Shown here: piece by piece, positions 1-7,795 of the stretch
Position numbering within the stretch: position 1 is the first letter of the stretch
How the letters are laid out: each line of letters begins with the position of its first letter
Origin: Aquificaceae bacterium
GTDB lineage: Bacteria > Aquificota > Aquificia > Aquificales > Aquificaceae
Length of the DNA: 11,411 nucleotides
Reading direction: 5' to 3'
Assembly: GCA_015490105.1 (NCBI GenBank)
Contig: WFYK01000024.1
Coordinates: forward strand, 1-11,411
Notes under the pieces: generated by a model
Database searches by the model: none
What the model was told of the DNA's origin: nothing
Seen by the model: only the letters and a program-made list of their open reading frames with translations
Translations under genes and position numbers: made by a program

Positions 1-240
1 TTTATCTATCTTTACAAAAAAGAGAAGAGCCTAAAAAACACCTTACGGCGATACTTTACAAACCCCGTTATGCTTACAAGCCTTATCATAATCCTGATAG
101 TCCCCGTGGGTCTCCTTATTGCAAGACTGCTTGGCTTTTCTCCTACTACCAATTTTCTCACCGCTCTCGAAACCGTAGTTGCTAACCTATGCTGGATCCC
201 TCCTTTGGTAGGTATGCTTATGGAAAGAAGGGGTTCTTAG
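1..240 (+). CDS. C-terminal part of an unidentified membrane protein (5' end outside window)
   Basis: Frame 1 is open from the first base to a TAG at 238-240, giving 79 residues with no start inside the window. Frame 2 hits a stop within the first 35 bases. The peptide begins with a basic, Lys/Arg-rich stretch (about residues 6-17), then has two hydrophobic segments at about 23-43 and 49-72, and ends in a short charged tail (MERRGS). This is the profile of two membrane helices with a cytoplasmic basic linker. I do not recognise the family. The stop overlaps the stop of pilC on the other strand (TAG at 238-240 against TAA read from 239-237), so the two genes meet tail to tail with no spacer or terminator. 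A link to pili cannot be inferred from the convergent arrangement. Confidence 0.6.
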   Translation, partial: FIYLYKKEKSLKNTLRRYFTNPVMLTSLIIILIVPVGLLIARLLGFSPTTNFLTALETVVANLCWIPPLVGMLMERRGS

Positions 241-1484
241 CGTATCAACTCACCCATCTTGAATATAGGCATGTATAAGCCTATCAGTATTCCGCCAATG
301 ATTACACCCAAGAATACTATCATAAGAGGCTCTATCAGACTTATTAGACCTTCCACGGTTCTGTCTACCTCATCTTCGTAAAAACGGGCTATGGATTCGA
401 GCATCTGATCGAGCTGACCTGTTTCTTCACCCACTTTTACCATAGCTATTACCATAGAAGGGAACATTTTGGTTTTTTCCATAGCACTCCACATAGACAT
501 ACCTTCGGTGATGTCCTTTCGAACAGAATCGACAGCTTCCTTTATTACAAGGTTTCCCGCGACGTTACCCGCCACTTCAAGGGCTCTTTCTATGGAAACA
601 CCGCTGGAGAAGAGTGTAGCCATAGTTCTTCCGAATTTTGCCATGGCACTTTTCATAAAGAGGTCTCCAAATTTAGGTAAGTTTAAAAGCTTGGAATGTA
701 TGAATCTCCTGAAACGGTAATTTCTACTGTAAGCTTGCTTAAAAGCGATGGAAAAAATTACAATAGATAGAATTATTAGACCTATATTTTCTCTTAGTGC
801 ATTTGACATACCTATTAAAATTTGTGTTGGAAGAGGTAGTGAACCGCCAAGGGACTCATATATCTCGGAAAATGTGGGAACTATAAAGTAGAGTATTGCT
901 GTAACTATAATTACTGCAACAACCATAACGGAAATAGGATAAAAAGAAGCACTTTTTATTTTGCTTTTTATCATCGCCATCTTTTCGTAGTATTCCGAAG
1001 CTCTCATAAGAGCTTTGTCGAGTTCTCCCGTTTCTTCTCCTACCTGAACCAAGTTAACTACGAGCTCAGGAAAAACTTTAGGGTGTTTTCTCATAGCGTT
1101 AGTGAGAGAGTTTCCTTCACTCACATCCTTGGCTACTTCCAAGACCGCCTCTTTGAGTTTGGGATTCGGAAGTTGTTCACCTACCACTTCCAACGCATCT
1201 ACTATACTTACACCCGCACCTACCAAAGCACTGAGTTGGCGGGTGAAGAGGGATATGTCCGCATCGGAAACACCGCCGAAAAGAGAAAACCTTCTCTTCT
1301 TTTGAGCTTTTTCCTCTTTTTGATCCTTGACCTCTTCTACCTTGGCTTCCTCTGAGGTATAGTTTATTAGGTGTAGTCCTTTCTCTTGAAGTAGTTGGAA
1401 GAGGGACTGAGGATCCGGAACCTCAGCCACATCCTCGATTATCGTTCCGTCGTCAGAAAAGGCCTTATACCTGTAGCGGGGCAC
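237..1484 (-). CDS. pilC: Type IV pilus inner-membrane platform protein PilC
   Basis: PilC is the polytopic platform on which the PilB and PilT motors act during pilus extension and retraction (GspF/PilC family). The 415-residue product has the usual length and duplicated architecture: a short N-terminal region with a charged linker (about 45-65), a first T2SSF domain (about 78-200) and a second (about 280-402). Each repeat carries the same VGEETG signature, at 148-153 and 351-356. Three membrane segments are visible at about 181-203, 233-248 and 384-405. The start is GTG (1484-1482), preceded by an AAAGGAGGG-type ribosome binding site about 7 nt upstream. It overlaps the pilT stop by one base (TAGTG), so translation is probably coupled. 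No pilB or pilin gene is adjacent. The stop overlaps that of the convergent membrane-protein gene. A GspF of a type II secretion system is the alternative, but the PilT neighbour argues for pili. Confidence 0.95.
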   Translation of the reverse strand: MPRYRYKAFSDDGTIIEDVAEVPDPQSLFQLLQEKGLHLINYTSEEAKVEEVKDQKEEKAQKKRRFSLFGGVSDADISLFTRQLSALVGAGVSIVDALEVVGEQLPNPKLKEAVLEVAKDVSEGNSLTNAMRKHPKVFPELVVNLVQVGEETGELDKALMRASEYYEKMAMIKSKIKSASFYPISVMVVAVIIVTAILYFIVPTFSEIYESLGGSLPLPTQILIGMSNALRENIGLIILSIVIFSIAFKQAYSRNYRFRRFIHSKLLNLPKFGDLFMKSAMAKFGRTMATLFSSGVSIERALEVAGNVAGNLVIKEAVDSVRKDITEGMSMWSAMEKTKMFPSMVIAMVKVGEETGQLDQMLESIARFYEDEVDRTVEGLISLIEPLMIVFLGVIIGGILIGLYMPIFKMGELIR

Positions 1485-2584
1485 TACTGAACCCTCCTTT
1501 GAATGCCGAGCATCCTTTCAAGTTCCTTAACATCAGGCGAAGCTCCTAAGGCATCTTCCAAAGTTATAAGGCCAGCTTTGTAGAGTTTAGCGAGGCTTTG
1601 GTTCATCGTCTGCATTCCGCTCTCCAGCTGTCCGCTCTGCATAAGGGAGTAGATCTGCTGAAGCTTGTTCTCCCTTATTAGGTTCCTGATACCTACTGTG
1701 GGGATCAGAAGTTCGTAAGCGAGGACCCTTCCTCCTCCTACCTTAGGAAGGAGTCTTTGGGATATTACACCTTGAAGGGAAAAAGAGAGTTGAACCCTTA
1801 CTTGTTCTTGCTGTTCCGCGGGAAATATGTCAACTATACGGGTTATGGTGGATATGGCTGTGTTAGTGTGGAGTGTTCCGAAAACCAAATGACCGGTCTC
1901 AGCTGCCCTGAGGGCGGTTTCTATTGTCTCTCTGTCCCTCATCTCACCTACGAGTATCACGTCCGGGTCTTCCCTGAGGGCAGCTCTCAGGGCATCCGCG
2001 AAGGTATGAACGTCTTGCTCTATTTCTCTTTGGTTAACGATGCTCTTTCTATGAGGAAAGATATACTCTATGGGGTCTTCTATGGTGATTATGTGATGGG
2101 GGAAGTTTTCGTTGATGTAGTTGATCATAGCGGCTAAGGTGGTTGACTTACCAGAACCTGTGGGTCCCGTAACCAAAACCAGACCCATCTTCTTATGGCA
2201 AAGTTCTAAAACCTTTTCCGTGAGACCGAGCTCCTTTACAGACCTTATCTTGTAGGGTAATCTCCTGAAAGCTCCTGCCACAGAGCCTCTTTGATAAAAG
2301 ACGTTTGCTCTGAAGCGTCCCATGTCCTTTATACCGAAGGAAAAGTCCACCTGTCCTCTCTCTTCCAAGGTTTTCCTGTGCCTTTCGGACATAACCGAAT
2401 AGGCGAGCTTTTGGGTCATATCTGGCGTAAGGACAGGGAACTCTTCAAGAAACCTTATCTGCCCGTCTACCCTAACCGCGGGCCTCGCTCCGGGGGTTAT
2501 GTGAACGTCACTGGCGTTTAGCTGAACCGCCTTCTGCAGGATGTTGATCAATCTAAGCTCTTGAGTAGAGGTGCTCAACTCCAC
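1484..2584 (-). CDS. pilT: Type IV pilus retraction ATPase PilT
   Basis: This is a cytoplasmic hexameric secretion-family ATPase that powers pilus retraction and twitching. The 366 residues contain an N-terminal PAS-like domain (about 1-110) and the RecA-like core. The core has Walker A GPTGSGKST (140-148), the Asp box IITIEDPIEY (165-174), Walker B DPDVILVGEMRD with Glu214 (206-217) and the His box TGHLVFGTLHTN (230-241). The PilT-specific AIRNLIRE motif is present as GIRNLIRE (298-305). That motif and the lack of a long N-terminal domain distinguish PilT from PilB. The product closely resembles the Aquifex aeolicus PilT I remember. The start is GTG with a GGGAGGG ribosome binding site about 6 nt upstream. 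pilC follows with a one-base overlap. Transcription probably starts in the 72-bp divergent spacer; only loosely AT-rich -10-like sequence (around 2604-2618) was found there. Confidence 0.97.
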   Translation of the reverse strand: MELSTSTQELRLINILQKAVQLNASDVHITPGARPAVRVDGQIRFLEEFPVLTPDMTQKLAYSVMSERHRKTLEERGQVDFSFGIKDMGRFRANVFYQRGSVAGAFRRLPYKIRSVKELGLTEKVLELCHKKMGLVLVTGPTGSGKSTTLAAMINYINENFPHHIITIEDPIEYIFPHRKSIVNQREIEQDVHTFADALRAALREDPDVILVGEMRDRETIETALRAAETGHLVFGTLHTNTAISTITRIVDIFPAEQQEQVRVQLSFSLQGVISQRLLPKVGGGRVLAYELLIPTVGIRNLIRENKLQQIYSLMQSGQLESGMQTMNQSLAKLYKAGLITLEDALGASPDVKELERMLGIQRRVQ

Positions 2585-2620
2585 CTTAACCCTCCCTTTT
2601 AGTCTAATAATTTATATCAT

Positions 2621-2648
2621 TTGCCTCAGGAAGAAGAAGTCGTATATT
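2621..2648 (+). promoter_or_regulatory. Candidate sigma-70 type promoter giving a leaderless mRNA
   Basis: A TTGCCT hexamer (2621-2626) is separated by 16 bp from TATATT (2643-2648). The -10-like hexamer ends only 8 nt before the ATG at 2657, so the transcript would begin at or within about two bases of the start codon. No Shine-Dalgarno sequence lies in the usual window (CATAACCC precedes the ATG); the AGGAAGAAG stretch is about 20 nt away. The rest of spacer 2585-2656 holds the pilT ribosome binding site and AT-rich sequence that probably includes the pilT promoter. Confidence 0.4.
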
Positions 2649-2656
2649 CATAACCC

Positions 2657-3049
2657 ATGAAGGTGTTTACCTTAGAGGAAGCTCGGCAGGTTTTGGATTT
2701 GGTTAAAGAGGCTGTGGATAGAATAAACGCAAAAAAAGCGGAGCTTGCGGAATATTACGAGATCCTCGAAAGCGATCAGGACGAACTCGAAAAGATGTTT
2801 GCCAAGTCGAAGATAAAGGAGATCGAAAGCGACATCAATCAGCAATTTAGAAAGATAGAGAGCCTCGGAGGGGTAATAAAGGGAGTTGATCCCATACTCG
2901 TGGACTTTCTCTCCGTCTACGAAGGTAGATACATCTGGCTATGCTGGAAGGAGGACGAGGAGACAATAATGTTCTGGCACGAGGTAGATGAGGGATTTGC
3001 GGGTAGAAAGCCCATCGAAATAATTGAAAAGGATCTAATAGACTCATAG
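2657..3049 (+). CDS. DUF2203 family protein, function unknown
   Basis: This 130-residue soluble protein starts with FTLEEARQVLDLVKEAV, a form typical of DUF2203 proteins. A long charged helical region with coiled-coil character follows (about 15-70). The conserved C-terminal block comprises GGVIKGVDPILVDF (about 71-84), YIWLCWKEDEETIMFWHEVD (about 93-112) and EGFAGRKPI. The family is small, occurs in many bacteria and has no established function that I know of. The conserved Cys, His and acidic residues in the CWK...FWHE block could bind a ligand or metal, but that is inference. It stands alone between divergent pilT and the convergent lytic transglycosylase gene, and its last 6 bp overlap the latter's 3' end (TCATAG serves both stops). 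The ATG has no Shine-Dalgarno sequence and probably heads a leaderless message. Confidence 0.88.
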   Translation: MKVFTLEEARQVLDLVKEAVDRINAKKAELAEYYEILESDQDELEKMFAKSKIKEIESDINQQFRKIESLGGVIKGVDPILVDFLSVYEGRYIWLCWKEDEETIMFWHEVDEGFAGRKPIEIIEKDLIDS

Positions 3050-4699
3050 CCTTTCCGAGTATACGTAGTAGAACCAGAGGACCCTCTTCGTGTATTTTCG
3101 CGTTTCAGAATAAGGGATCATTTCAATAAATAGGTAGTCGTCTTGAGGCAAATTCCACTTGGATACAGCCCCCTGCCCCGCGTTGTAAGAGGCAACAGCT
3201 TTAGGCAGGTTTCCCTTCCAAAGGTTAATTAAAAAGGACAAGTAAGCTGTCCCCAAAGTTATGTTCGTTTCAGGATCGAAGAGATCTTCCCTTGAGACCT
3301 CCATACCCAGTTTCTCAGCTTGCCACTTGGCGGTTTTTTCCAAAAGCTGCATAAGGCCGAGAGCTCCCGAAGGTGAAACAGCTAAAGGATCAAAAAGGCT
3401 TTCCTGCCTCATAACCGCGTATATGAGGGCTTCCTCTACACCAAAGCGGAGGGACACTTTTCTAACGATGTTTCTATAAGGTGTGGGGAAGGCTAAAGCC
3501 CTGTAGAGGACCGAGTCCGTCCCGAAACGCCTGACCGCTATCTTTATAGCCAAGTGGGGGTCATATTCGCTGAGGTGAACGAGATCTTCGGAACTCAAAA
3601 GATCCGCCTTAAGGAGAGCCTCCTTTCTCATGTAATAGAAGAAGCCCAGATCCGCTATGGCTTTGAGTCGTTTTATCCTGTAGGAAGGTTCCTTTGAGAT
3701 CACGTATCTGACTATGGGGAATATCTCCAGATCCAACATGCTCCTTGCGACAGCACCGTAAAAGCCTTCTCCCTTAGCGCTTATTCTTAAATACTTCTGG
3801 GCTAAATCTGGAACGCCCATAGCGGAAAGGGTTTTGAACTTCCAAAAGGAAGCCCTTGCCAGATCTCTGGGGTTTTTAGCCCTCTCTATCAACCTGGAAA
3901 AACCCTCATAGGCGAGGAGGTAATTCCCCGTAGCGTAATCTATGAGAGCCCTGTAGAAAGTCCCTTCGAAGGAGTTTGAAGCCATCAAAAAGAGCTTACG
4001 AGCTTCCTTTAAATTCCCCCTGCTCAGGTAATATCTTGCAAGCCTTATGTATAGGTGATCCTTGTTCTTTTTCCTCACGTAAATTTGAGCGTCTTCTAAC
4101 CGCTTCAGAGAAATCAGGGAAAGAAGGTAGTAGATCTCAGAGCTTTCCTCCGGGCAGTCTTTTAAAACTTTTAGCGCTTCTTCGTATCTCTTCAGTCTGT
4201 ATAGTATCTTTCCCCTGTAGTGGCACATGTCCTCCGTGAGATTTAGGGCCTCTTTGAGTTTTCCGAACCTAAGGAGCCTCTTGACTATACTTTCCCTTTC
4301 CTTTTGGGTAAAGCTCAAATACTCCAAAAGATCGGTGTTCTTTTCGGGAAATCTCAAGACCAAAGGTTTCCTCGGAAGGAGAAGACTTCTCCAAACTTCG
4401 GTGGCTTTATCCCCAAGATCATCCCTGACCTTAGAGAGATCCGTATTCTCTAAAATCTTTCTTGCTCTCCTTTTGTTTCCCCGCTGAAGGTAAAGGTAAG
4501 CTACCTCTACCTTTAAATCCTCGGAGAAAACCGCGTTTGGATATTCCCTGAGAATGAGGTATCCCAAATCCGGGTCTTTTTCTCTGTAGAACTCCTTCAG
4601 CAGTTTGTATTCGGAAGCTAAATTCGAAGCGTATGCGACACAGATCAGAAACAAAAGGGCTGTTAGAATTTTCATAGAAAAGTTAGTATAGTGTTCCAT
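3044..4699 (-). CDS. Soluble lytic murein transglycosylase (Slt70-like, GH23)
   Basis: The product is a periplasmic enzyme that cleaves the MurNAc-GlcNAc bond of peptidoglycan to form 1,6-anhydro ends. Numbering is from the longest ATG (551 residues). A signal peptide lies at about 9-25 (MKILTALLFLICVAYA, cleavage probably after AYA). A long superhelical, TPR-like region fills about 30-400 (for example RYEEALKVLK, GNLKEARKLF). The catalytic SLT domain is at about 412-551, with Glu433 in MRQES, SPSGALGLMQL (442-452), SYNAG (504-508) and the IPYSETRKY end motif (528-536). The true start is probably the second ATG (4675-4673, residue 9), because it puts the signal peptide at the N-terminus. Neither start has a Shine-Dalgarno sequence. 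A TATACT hexamer at 4690-4685 suggests a leaderless start at 4675. The 3' end overlaps the DUF2203 gene by 6 bp. The protein may help open the wall for pili, but that is conjecture. Confidence 0.92.
   Translation of the reverse strand: MEHYTNFSMKILTALLFLICVAYASNLASEYKLLKEFYREKDPDLGYLILREYPNAVFSEDLKVEVAYLYLQRGNKRRARKILENTDLSKVRDDLGDKATEVWRSLLLPRKPLVLRFPEKNTDLLEYLSFTQKERESIVKRLLRFGKLKEALNLTEDMCHYRGKILYRLKRYEEALKVLKDCPEESSEIYYLLSLISLKRLEDAQIYVRKKNKDHLYIRLARYYLSRGNLKEARKLFLMASNSFEGTFYRALIDYATGNYLLAYEGFSRLIERAKNPRDLARASFWKFKTLSAMGVPDLAQKYLRISAKGEGFYGAVARSMLDLEIFPIVRYVISKEPSYRIKRLKAIADLGFFYYMRKEALLKADLLSSEDLVHLSEYDPHLAIKIAVRRFGTDSVLYRALAFPTPYRNIVRKVSLRFGVEEALIYAVMRQESLFDPLAVSPSGALGLMQLLEKTAKWQAEKLGMEVSREDLFDPETNITLGTAYLSFLINLWKGNLPKAVASYNAGQGAVSKWNLPQDDYLFIEMIPYSETRKYTKRVLWFYYVYSERL
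4676..4697. promoter_or_regulatory. Very compact bidirectional promoter region with overlapping -10-like hexamers
   Basis: The sequence AGTATAGT (4685-4692) reads as TATACT on the minus strand (4690-4685) and TATAGT on the plus strand (4687-4692). TATACT ends 9 nt before the signal-peptide ATG of the lytic transglycosylase (4675). TATAGT ends 5 nt before the ATG of the adaptor (4698). TAGTAT (4684-4689) is an alternative plus-strand hexamer 8 nt away. No good -35 element and no ribosome binding site is seen for either gene. Both messages would then be leaderless, with -35 contacts inside the opposite coding region. Confidence 0.35.
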
Positions 4700-5750
4700 G
4701 TGGCCTTTTCTACTTATTATCTTCCTGATCTTTTCCTGCGGAAGAGAAGAGGTAAAGCAGGCACAGGAACAAAAAGAAAGGATATTCCCGGTAAAGGTTC
4801 TTAGAGCCTCGCAGGGTTCTTTCCCGCTTTATTACAGCACCGTGGGTCATTTTGAAACGGGGGAAAAGGTTAAGGTAAGACCTGAGATAAGCGGTATAGT
4901 CGAGAAGGTATTTATTGAGGAAGGTCAGAAGGTCTCAAAAGGAGAAAAGCTTCTTAAGATAAGGGATACGGATTTGATCAAAACTGCGGAAGAGATTGAG
5001 GCGAGGATAAAAGAAGAGGAAGCGAGACTCAAGACCCTTGAGAGCATATATAAGAGAAGGGAAAAGCTCTTCCAAGAAGGTTTGATAGGGAAGGAGGAGT
5101 TCGAAAGGGTAAGGGCGGACTACATGACTTCCCTCGCAAGACTAAAGGCTCTGAAGGCACGCTTGGAAAAGATCAAAGTAGATTTGGCAAAGACGTTTAT
5201 AAGGAGTCCCGTTGAGGGAATAATAAAGGCGAAACTCGTCAACGAGGGAGAGTGGGTAAGTCCCCAAACCGTTCTGTTTGAGATAATCTCCCTCAAAGAT
5301 ATTCGATTTGTTTTTAAAATTCCTCAAGAGATTGCAAAGCACTTGCAAATTGGTAAGGCGGTGAAAATATCCGCAAACGGAAGCTCCGTAGAGGGTGTCA
5401 TCTTTTACATTTCTCCCGAAGCGGACAGCTCAAGGCTCATCCTGGTAAAGGCTAAGGTCAAAGATCCTTCAAAAGGTATTTTTCCCGGATCCTACGGAGA
5501 AGCTATGATAGAAGTTGGCACCGTTGAAGGTTTCCGCGTGCCGGAAAGGTCGCTACAGGTTTCGGGAAGACAAGTATTTCTCTGGATCGTTAAAGACTCA
5601 CGGGCGGTTAAGGTTCCCGTTGAGGTCATTTCCCACGAAGGGGACAGCTTCGTGGTCCGGGGAAATATAAAAGCAGGGGATCTCATAGTTACCGACGGCT
5701 TTATGTTTCTATACGAAGGTGCCCGCGTTAGGGTAGAGGAGTATCTTTGA
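4698..5750 (+). CDS. RND-type efflux periplasmic adaptor (membrane fusion protein, HlyD/AcrA family), probable lipoprotein
   Basis: Proteins of this type bridge an inner-membrane pump and an outer-membrane channel across the periplasm. The 350 residues start with a short hydrophobic leader ending in IFSC-G, a lipobox-like site with Cys14 as the probable lipidated residue. The two halves of the lipoyl (barrel-sandwich) domain follow at about 57-89 (VKVRPEISGIVEKVFIEEGQ) and 167-200 (TFIRSPVEGIIKAKLVNEGEWV). They flank an alpha-helical coiled-coil hairpin at about 92-165. A beta-barrel domain (about 201-275) and a membrane-proximal domain (about 276-350) complete the adaptor. No pump or TolC-like channel gene follows; uvrB begins 7 bp downstream. 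It therefore appears to be an orphan adaptor, or to work with a pump encoded elsewhere. Substrate cannot be inferred. The ATG overlaps the longest possible start of the divergent transglycosylase gene and has no Shine-Dalgarno sequence. Confidence 0.88.
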   Translation: MWPFLLIIFLIFSCGREEVKQAQEQKERIFPVKVLRASQGSFPLYYSTVGHFETGEKVKVRPEISGIVEKVFIEEGQKVSKGEKLLKIRDTDLIKTAEEIEARIKEEEARLKTLESIYKRREKLFQEGLIGKEEFERVRADYMTSLARLKALKARLEKIKVDLAKTFIRSPVEGIIKAKLVNEGEWVSPQTVLFEIISLKDIRFVFKIPQEIAKHLQIGKAVKISANGSSVEGVIFYISPEADSSRLILVKAKVKDPSKGIFPGSYGEAMIEVGTVEGFRVPERSLQVSGRQVFLWIVKDSRAVKVPVEVISHEGDSFVVRGNIKAGDLIVTDGFMFLYEGARVRVEEYL

Positions 5751-5757
5751 TATTGGT

Positions 5758-7752
5758 ATGGGTGTAGTCCAAGAAGGATTCGAACTGGTCACCGATCTTA
5801 AGCCTGCGGGAGATCAGCCCAAGGCCATAGAAGGCCTTTTGGAGAACCTTGCAAAAGGAGTTAAGGAGCAGGTCCTTCTGGGAGCTACGGGAACGGGTAA
5901 GACGTTTACCTTGGCTAACGTGATAGCCCAGTGGAATAAACCCACCCTCGTGGTTGTTCACAACAAGATCCTCGCGGCACAGCTATACAGAGAGTTCAAA
6001 GAGCTTTTTCCAAACAACGCGGTGGAATACTTTATCTCCTACTACGATTACTATCAACCTGAGGCTTACATACCCGAAAAAGACCTATACATAGAGAAAG
6101 ATGCAAGCATAAATGAGACCCTCGAAAGGTATAGGCACTCCGCAACGGTGTCCGTCTTAGAAAGAAGGGATGTGATAGTAGTCGCATCGGTCTCTTGCAT
6201 ATACGGTCTCGGAAAACCAGAACACTACGAGAGCTTGAGAATCAGGATAGAGAAGGGATCTTTTGTAAACCTTACCAAGCTTATAAGAAAGCTCGTCGAG
6301 ATGGGATACGAAAGGAGTGACTACGCTCTGAAAAGGGCTTCCTTTTCGGTGAAAGGTGAGGCCATAGAAGTAGTTCCCTCCAACGCGGAGGACTACCTCG
6401 TTAGGATAGAGCTTTGGGACGATGAGGTAGAAAGGATCGTCCTCCTCGATCCGCTAAACAGACACGTGATAGAAGAGGTAAGTGAGGTGTCCTTCTTCCC
6501 CGCATCTCACTACATAGCTCCCCGTCCTACTGTAGAGAAAGCTCTTGAGGAGATAGAGAGAGACTTAAAAGAGAGGGTAGAGTGGTTCAAAAGACAAGGC
6601 AGGGAGGTAGAAGCCCAAAGGCTCTATCAAAGAACTATGCACGACATAGAGATGATCAGGGAGATAGGGCACTGCAAGGGTATAGAGAACTACTCTCGCT
6701 ACTTTGACGGCAGGAAACCCGGAGATCCTCCTTTTACCCTCCTTGACTACTTCCCGGAGGACTTCCTCCTGATAGTGGACGAGTCCCACATGACCATTCC
6801 CCAGCTGAGAGCTATGTATAACGGAGACAGATCCCGTAAGGAAAAGCTCGTAGAATACGGCTGGAGGCTTCCTTCCGCTTTGGACAACAGACCTCTAAAG
6901 TTTGAAGAGTTCTTAGAAAGGATAAACCAGGTTATCTACGTTTCCGCAACACCGGGAGAGTGGGAGATTCAAAGAAGTGGAGGTAAAGTGGTAGAGCAGA
7001 TCGTCAGGCCAACGGGACTTCTCGATCCGGAAGTGGAAGTGAGACCTACCCAAGGTCAGCTCGAAGACCTTATCAGGGAAATAAAGAAACGCAAAGAGAG
7101 GAACGAAAGAGCTTTAGTTCTTACTACCACTAAGAGACTTGCGGAGGAAGTAGCGGATTATCTTACCGAAAGAGGTATAAAGGCAACTTATATGCACTCA
7201 GAACTGGATGCGATCGAAAGGGCGAAAGTGGTAAAGGATCTCAGGAGCGGCGAGGTAGATGTGGTCGTCGGGGTAAATCTCCTGAGGGAGGGTCTTGATC
7301 TTCCAGAAGTCTCTTTGGTGGCGATCTTGGAGGCGGACAAGGAAGGGTTTTTGAGAAGCTACACCTCCCTGATACAGACCATAGGTCGTGCGGCAAGGAA
7401 CGCAAACGGCAAAGCCATCCTCTATGCGGACAGGGTAACTGAATCCATGAGGCGGGCCATAGAAGAAACCAACAGAAGAAGGGAGATCCAAAAACGCTAC
7501 AATTTAGAACACAACATAACCCCCGAGACCGTTAGGAAACCTATCAAGGATCTCCTTGCCATTGAAGAGCTGGACTTTGTAAAGGTGCCAACCTCAATAC
7601 CTAAGAATGTAAGGAAGGAGGAGGATCTCATAAAAGAGATAGAAAAACTCGAAAAGGAAATGTGGGCTTGTGCTCAAAAGTGGGAGTTTGAAAAGGCTGC
7701 GAAGTTAAGGGATAAGATAAAGGAGCTCAAATCTTTGCTCAACCTAAACTAA
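5758..7752 (+). CDS. uvrB: UvrABC excinuclease subunit B
   Basis: UvrB is the damage-verifying helicase-like subunit of nucleotide excision repair. It is loaded by UvrA and then recruits UvrC. The 664 residues are the normal length. Visible motifs are the N-terminal LKPAGDQPKAI, Walker A GATGTGKT (42-49), the beta-hairpin region SYYDYYQPEAYIP (94-106) whose tyrosines insert at the lesion, DESH (341-344) and SATPG (396-400). VGVNLLREGLDLPEV (504-518) and QTIGRAARN (540-548) are also present. The C-terminal UVR domain (about 623-660, WEFEKAAKLRDKIKEL), which contacts UvrC, is intact. The ATG at 5758 gives the usual N-terminus. An AGAGGAG stretch (5735-5741) is about 16 nt upstream, too far for a strong ribosome binding site. 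Translation may therefore be coupled to the adaptor, whose stop is 7 bp before the start. The gene ends 65 bp from the convergent porin gene. Confidence 0.98.
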   Translation: MGVVQEGFELVTDLKPAGDQPKAIEGLLENLAKGVKEQVLLGATGTGKTFTLANVIAQWNKPTLVVVHNKILAAQLYREFKELFPNNAVEYFISYYDYYQPEAYIPEKDLYIEKDASINETLERYRHSATVSVLERRDVIVVASVSCIYGLGKPEHYESLRIRIEKGSFVNLTKLIRKLVEMGYERSDYALKRASFSVKGEAIEVVPSNAEDYLVRIELWDDEVERIVLLDPLNRHVIEEVSEVSFFPASHYIAPRPTVEKALEEIERDLKERVEWFKRQGREVEAQRLYQRTMHDIEMIREIGHCKGIENYSRYFDGRKPGDPPFTLLDYFPEDFLLIVDESHMTIPQLRAMYNGDRSRKEKLVEYGWRLPSALDNRPLKFEEFLERINQVIYVSATPGEWEIQRSGGKVVEQIVRPTGLLDPEVEVRPTQGQLEDLIREIKKRKERNERALVLTTTKRLAEEVADYLTERGIKATYMHSELDAIERAKVVKDLRSGEVDVVVGVNLLREGLDLPEVSLVAILEADKEGFLRSYTSLIQTIGRAARNANGKAILYADRVTESMRRAIEETNRRREIQKRYNLEHNITPETVRKPIKDLLAIEELDFVKVPTSIPKNVRKEEDLIKEIEKLEKEMWACAQKWEFEKAAKLRDKIKELKSLLNLN

Positions 7753-7773
7753 AAAAGTCTAAAGAAGGAAGGA

Positions 7774-7795
7774 GGGGCGGGCGTGGGACCGCGGG
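7774..7795 (+). other. Canonical G-quadruplex motif in the uvrB/porin convergent spacer
   Basis: Four G-runs lie on the plus strand at 7774-7777, 7779-7781, 7785-7787 and 7793-7795, separated by loops of 1, 3 and 5 nt. This satisfies the G3+N1-7 rule exactly. A fifth GGG is at 7811-7813. The element sits 22 bp after the uvrB stop, in the 3' UTR of the plus-strand transcript, and is preceded by a polypurine tract (7761-7777). The sequence is much more G-rich than the surrounding genes. Quadruplex formation and function (termination, mRNA stability) are inference. Confidence 0.6.

Noticed and set aside
1757..2137. A 126-codon plus-strand open frame inside pilT
   Set aside because: It is antisense to the conserved ATPase core, its translation has no recognisable domain, and it lacks a ribosome binding site.
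4676..4699. Eight-residue N-terminal extension (MEHYTNFS) of the transglycosylase
   Set aside because: It puts polar residues before the signal peptide and has no ribosome binding site. The next ATG gives a standard signal sequence. The longer span is kept only as the maximal open frame.
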